Shown here in pieces: positions 63,593 to 64,000 of a DNA stretch of 64,000 nt. The notes under the pieces are model-generated. The model did not search any database and had not been told where the DNA came from. It saw only the letters and a list, made by a program, of their open reading frames with translations. This DNA comes from Pelagibacterium luteolum. Its GTDB lineage: Bacteria; Pseudomonadota; Alphaproteobacteria; Rhizobiales; Devosiaceae. The stretch's first letter is position 1; each line of letters opens with the position of its first letter. Position numbers and translations under genes: made by a program. The stretch spans positions 62,001-126,000 of the forward strand of contig NZ_FNCS01000006.1 of the NCBI RefSeq assembly GCF_900100665.1. Direction: 5' to 3'.

Positions 63593-63609
63593 ATCAAGTC
63601 CAACTTGAT
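63593..63609 (-). promoter_or_regulatory. perfect 7-3-7 palindrome upstream of L,D-transpeptidase gene
   Basis: ATCAAGT-CCA-ACTTGAT is a perfect inverted repeat 53 bp upstream of the transpeptidase start. Its size fits a MarR-family dimer site, and the MarR-type gene ldtR lies next to it, so it is a candidate LdtR operator. Confidence 0.5.
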
Positions 63610-63728
63610 AACAACGGCGCTCACCTTGGTTTGACCGCACCGTAACCGAGATTGTGGTGCGTCAAGTCGGCGACTGCGTTCTTAGCTCGACTTATTGCCA
63701 GCTAAAATTGATTTGCGGCGCAAATAAG

Positions 63729-63754
63729 AAACGCCGGCACTCTGGCCGGCGTTT
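63729..63754 (-). terminator. Rho-independent terminator after ldtR
   Basis: AAACGCCGGC (63729-63738) pairs perfectly with GCCGGCGTTT (63745-63754) around ACTCTG; on the minus strand TTTCTTATTT follows. It lies 41 bp after the ldtR stop. Confidence 0.88.
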
Positions 63755-63795
63755 GACTGTTCGGTGTGACACCAATGCCACAATAAAGCGTAAGC

Positions 63796-64000
63796 CTAGA
63801 GCTTGTAGAGGATCTGATCGACCCAGAAACGCTCCAGACGCGACAGCGCGGTGTTCAATCCGGAAAAATCCGATTCGCCTAGACCGCCGACCTTTTCGAT
63901 CGAATTGAGGTGGCGTTCGTAAAGCTCGTCGATGACTTCGGCGACTTCTTCGCCCTTGGGCGACAGGCGGATGCGCACCGAACGACGGTCTGTCTTGGAG
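63796..64000 (-). CDS. ldtR: MarR-family regulator LdtR, partial (5' end outside window)
   Basis: Only the C-terminal 67 residues are visible. They begin in the wing of a MarR winged helix (SKTDRRSVRIRLSPKGEEV) and continue in the dimerisation helices (ELYERHLNSIEKVGGLGESD and LNTALSRLERFWVDQILYKL). The position directly upstream of an L,D-transpeptidase gene is the same as for LdtR of Rhizobiales, which controls the transpeptidase and osmotic tolerance. The name rests on family likeness and position together. Confidence 0.82.
   Translation of the reverse strand, partial: SKTDRRSVRIRLSPKGEEVAEVIDELYERHLNSIEKVGGLGESDFSGLNTALSRLERFWVDQILYKL

Overview
The window looks like chromosomal DNA of an alphaproteobacterium of the order Hyphomicrobiales, most like Devosiaceae (Devosia/Pelagibacterium type). 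This rests on the high GC, on the gene orders glyA-nrdR-ribD-ribE-ribH-nusB, plsX-fabH-ihfA-merR and aminotransferase-hom-glpX-(helicase)-recJ, on the ldt/ldtR pair and on small alphaproteobacterial families (DUF1127, DUF2842, DUF6898). Genus is an inference. No prophage, transposase, CRISPR array or plasmid function was seen.

Layout. 1-3.4 kb: periplasmic quinoprotein oxidation module (partial cytochrome c, PQQ dehydrogenase, associated solute-binding protein). 3.4-14.6 kb: mixed single genes, including a universal stress gene behind an FNR/FixK-type promoter, a DUF192 protein, a double cold-shock-domain protein, glyoxalase I, an M15-type lipoprotein, two tandem tRNA-Glu genes, a DUF2254 membrane protein, a histidine kinase, an M20 peptidase, a divergent LysR/DUF1127 pair, an SDR, and an ArsR-VOC-SRPBCC operon with a palindromic operator region. 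14.6-18.6 kb: first iron/siderophore ABC importer. 18.8-24.1 kb: outer-membrane barrel, cyclopropane synthase, DJ-1/PfpI protein, recJ. 24.2-33.4 kb: lipoprotein, DEAD-box helicase, glpX, hom, aminotransferase, argC, with most of the dispersed palindromic repeats. 33.5-39.7 kb: glycosyltransferase, ABC-2 exporter, DUF4260, rpsI-rplM, ctaA, DUF2842. 39.7-47.4 kb: divergent exopolysaccharide locus. 47.4-52.6 kb: small membrane protein, tRNA-Pro, phosphotransferase, second iron/siderophore ABC importer. 52.7-64 kb: core genes (merR, ihfA, fabH, plsX, DUF177, CBP3-type chaperone, bamE, nusB, rib genes, nrdR, glyA, DUF6898, L,D-transpeptidase, partial ldtR).

How the parts work together. Both iron importers carry a TGA-N9-TCA motif just upstream of their first gene, so they are probably co-regulated by iron. 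The exopolysaccharide locus supplies initiation, one glycosyl transfer, polymerisation, length control and export, but no flippase was seen and the co-polymerase has lost the nucleotide-binding motifs of its kinase domain. Other points of note are a homoserine dehydrogenase with a fused N-terminal helical (HTH-like) domain and a hairpin that includes its start codon, a family of bipartite palindromic repeats in intergenic DNA, a 145-bp inverted repeat at the end of the cold-shock gene, and a likely ATC start codon for a small membrane protein.
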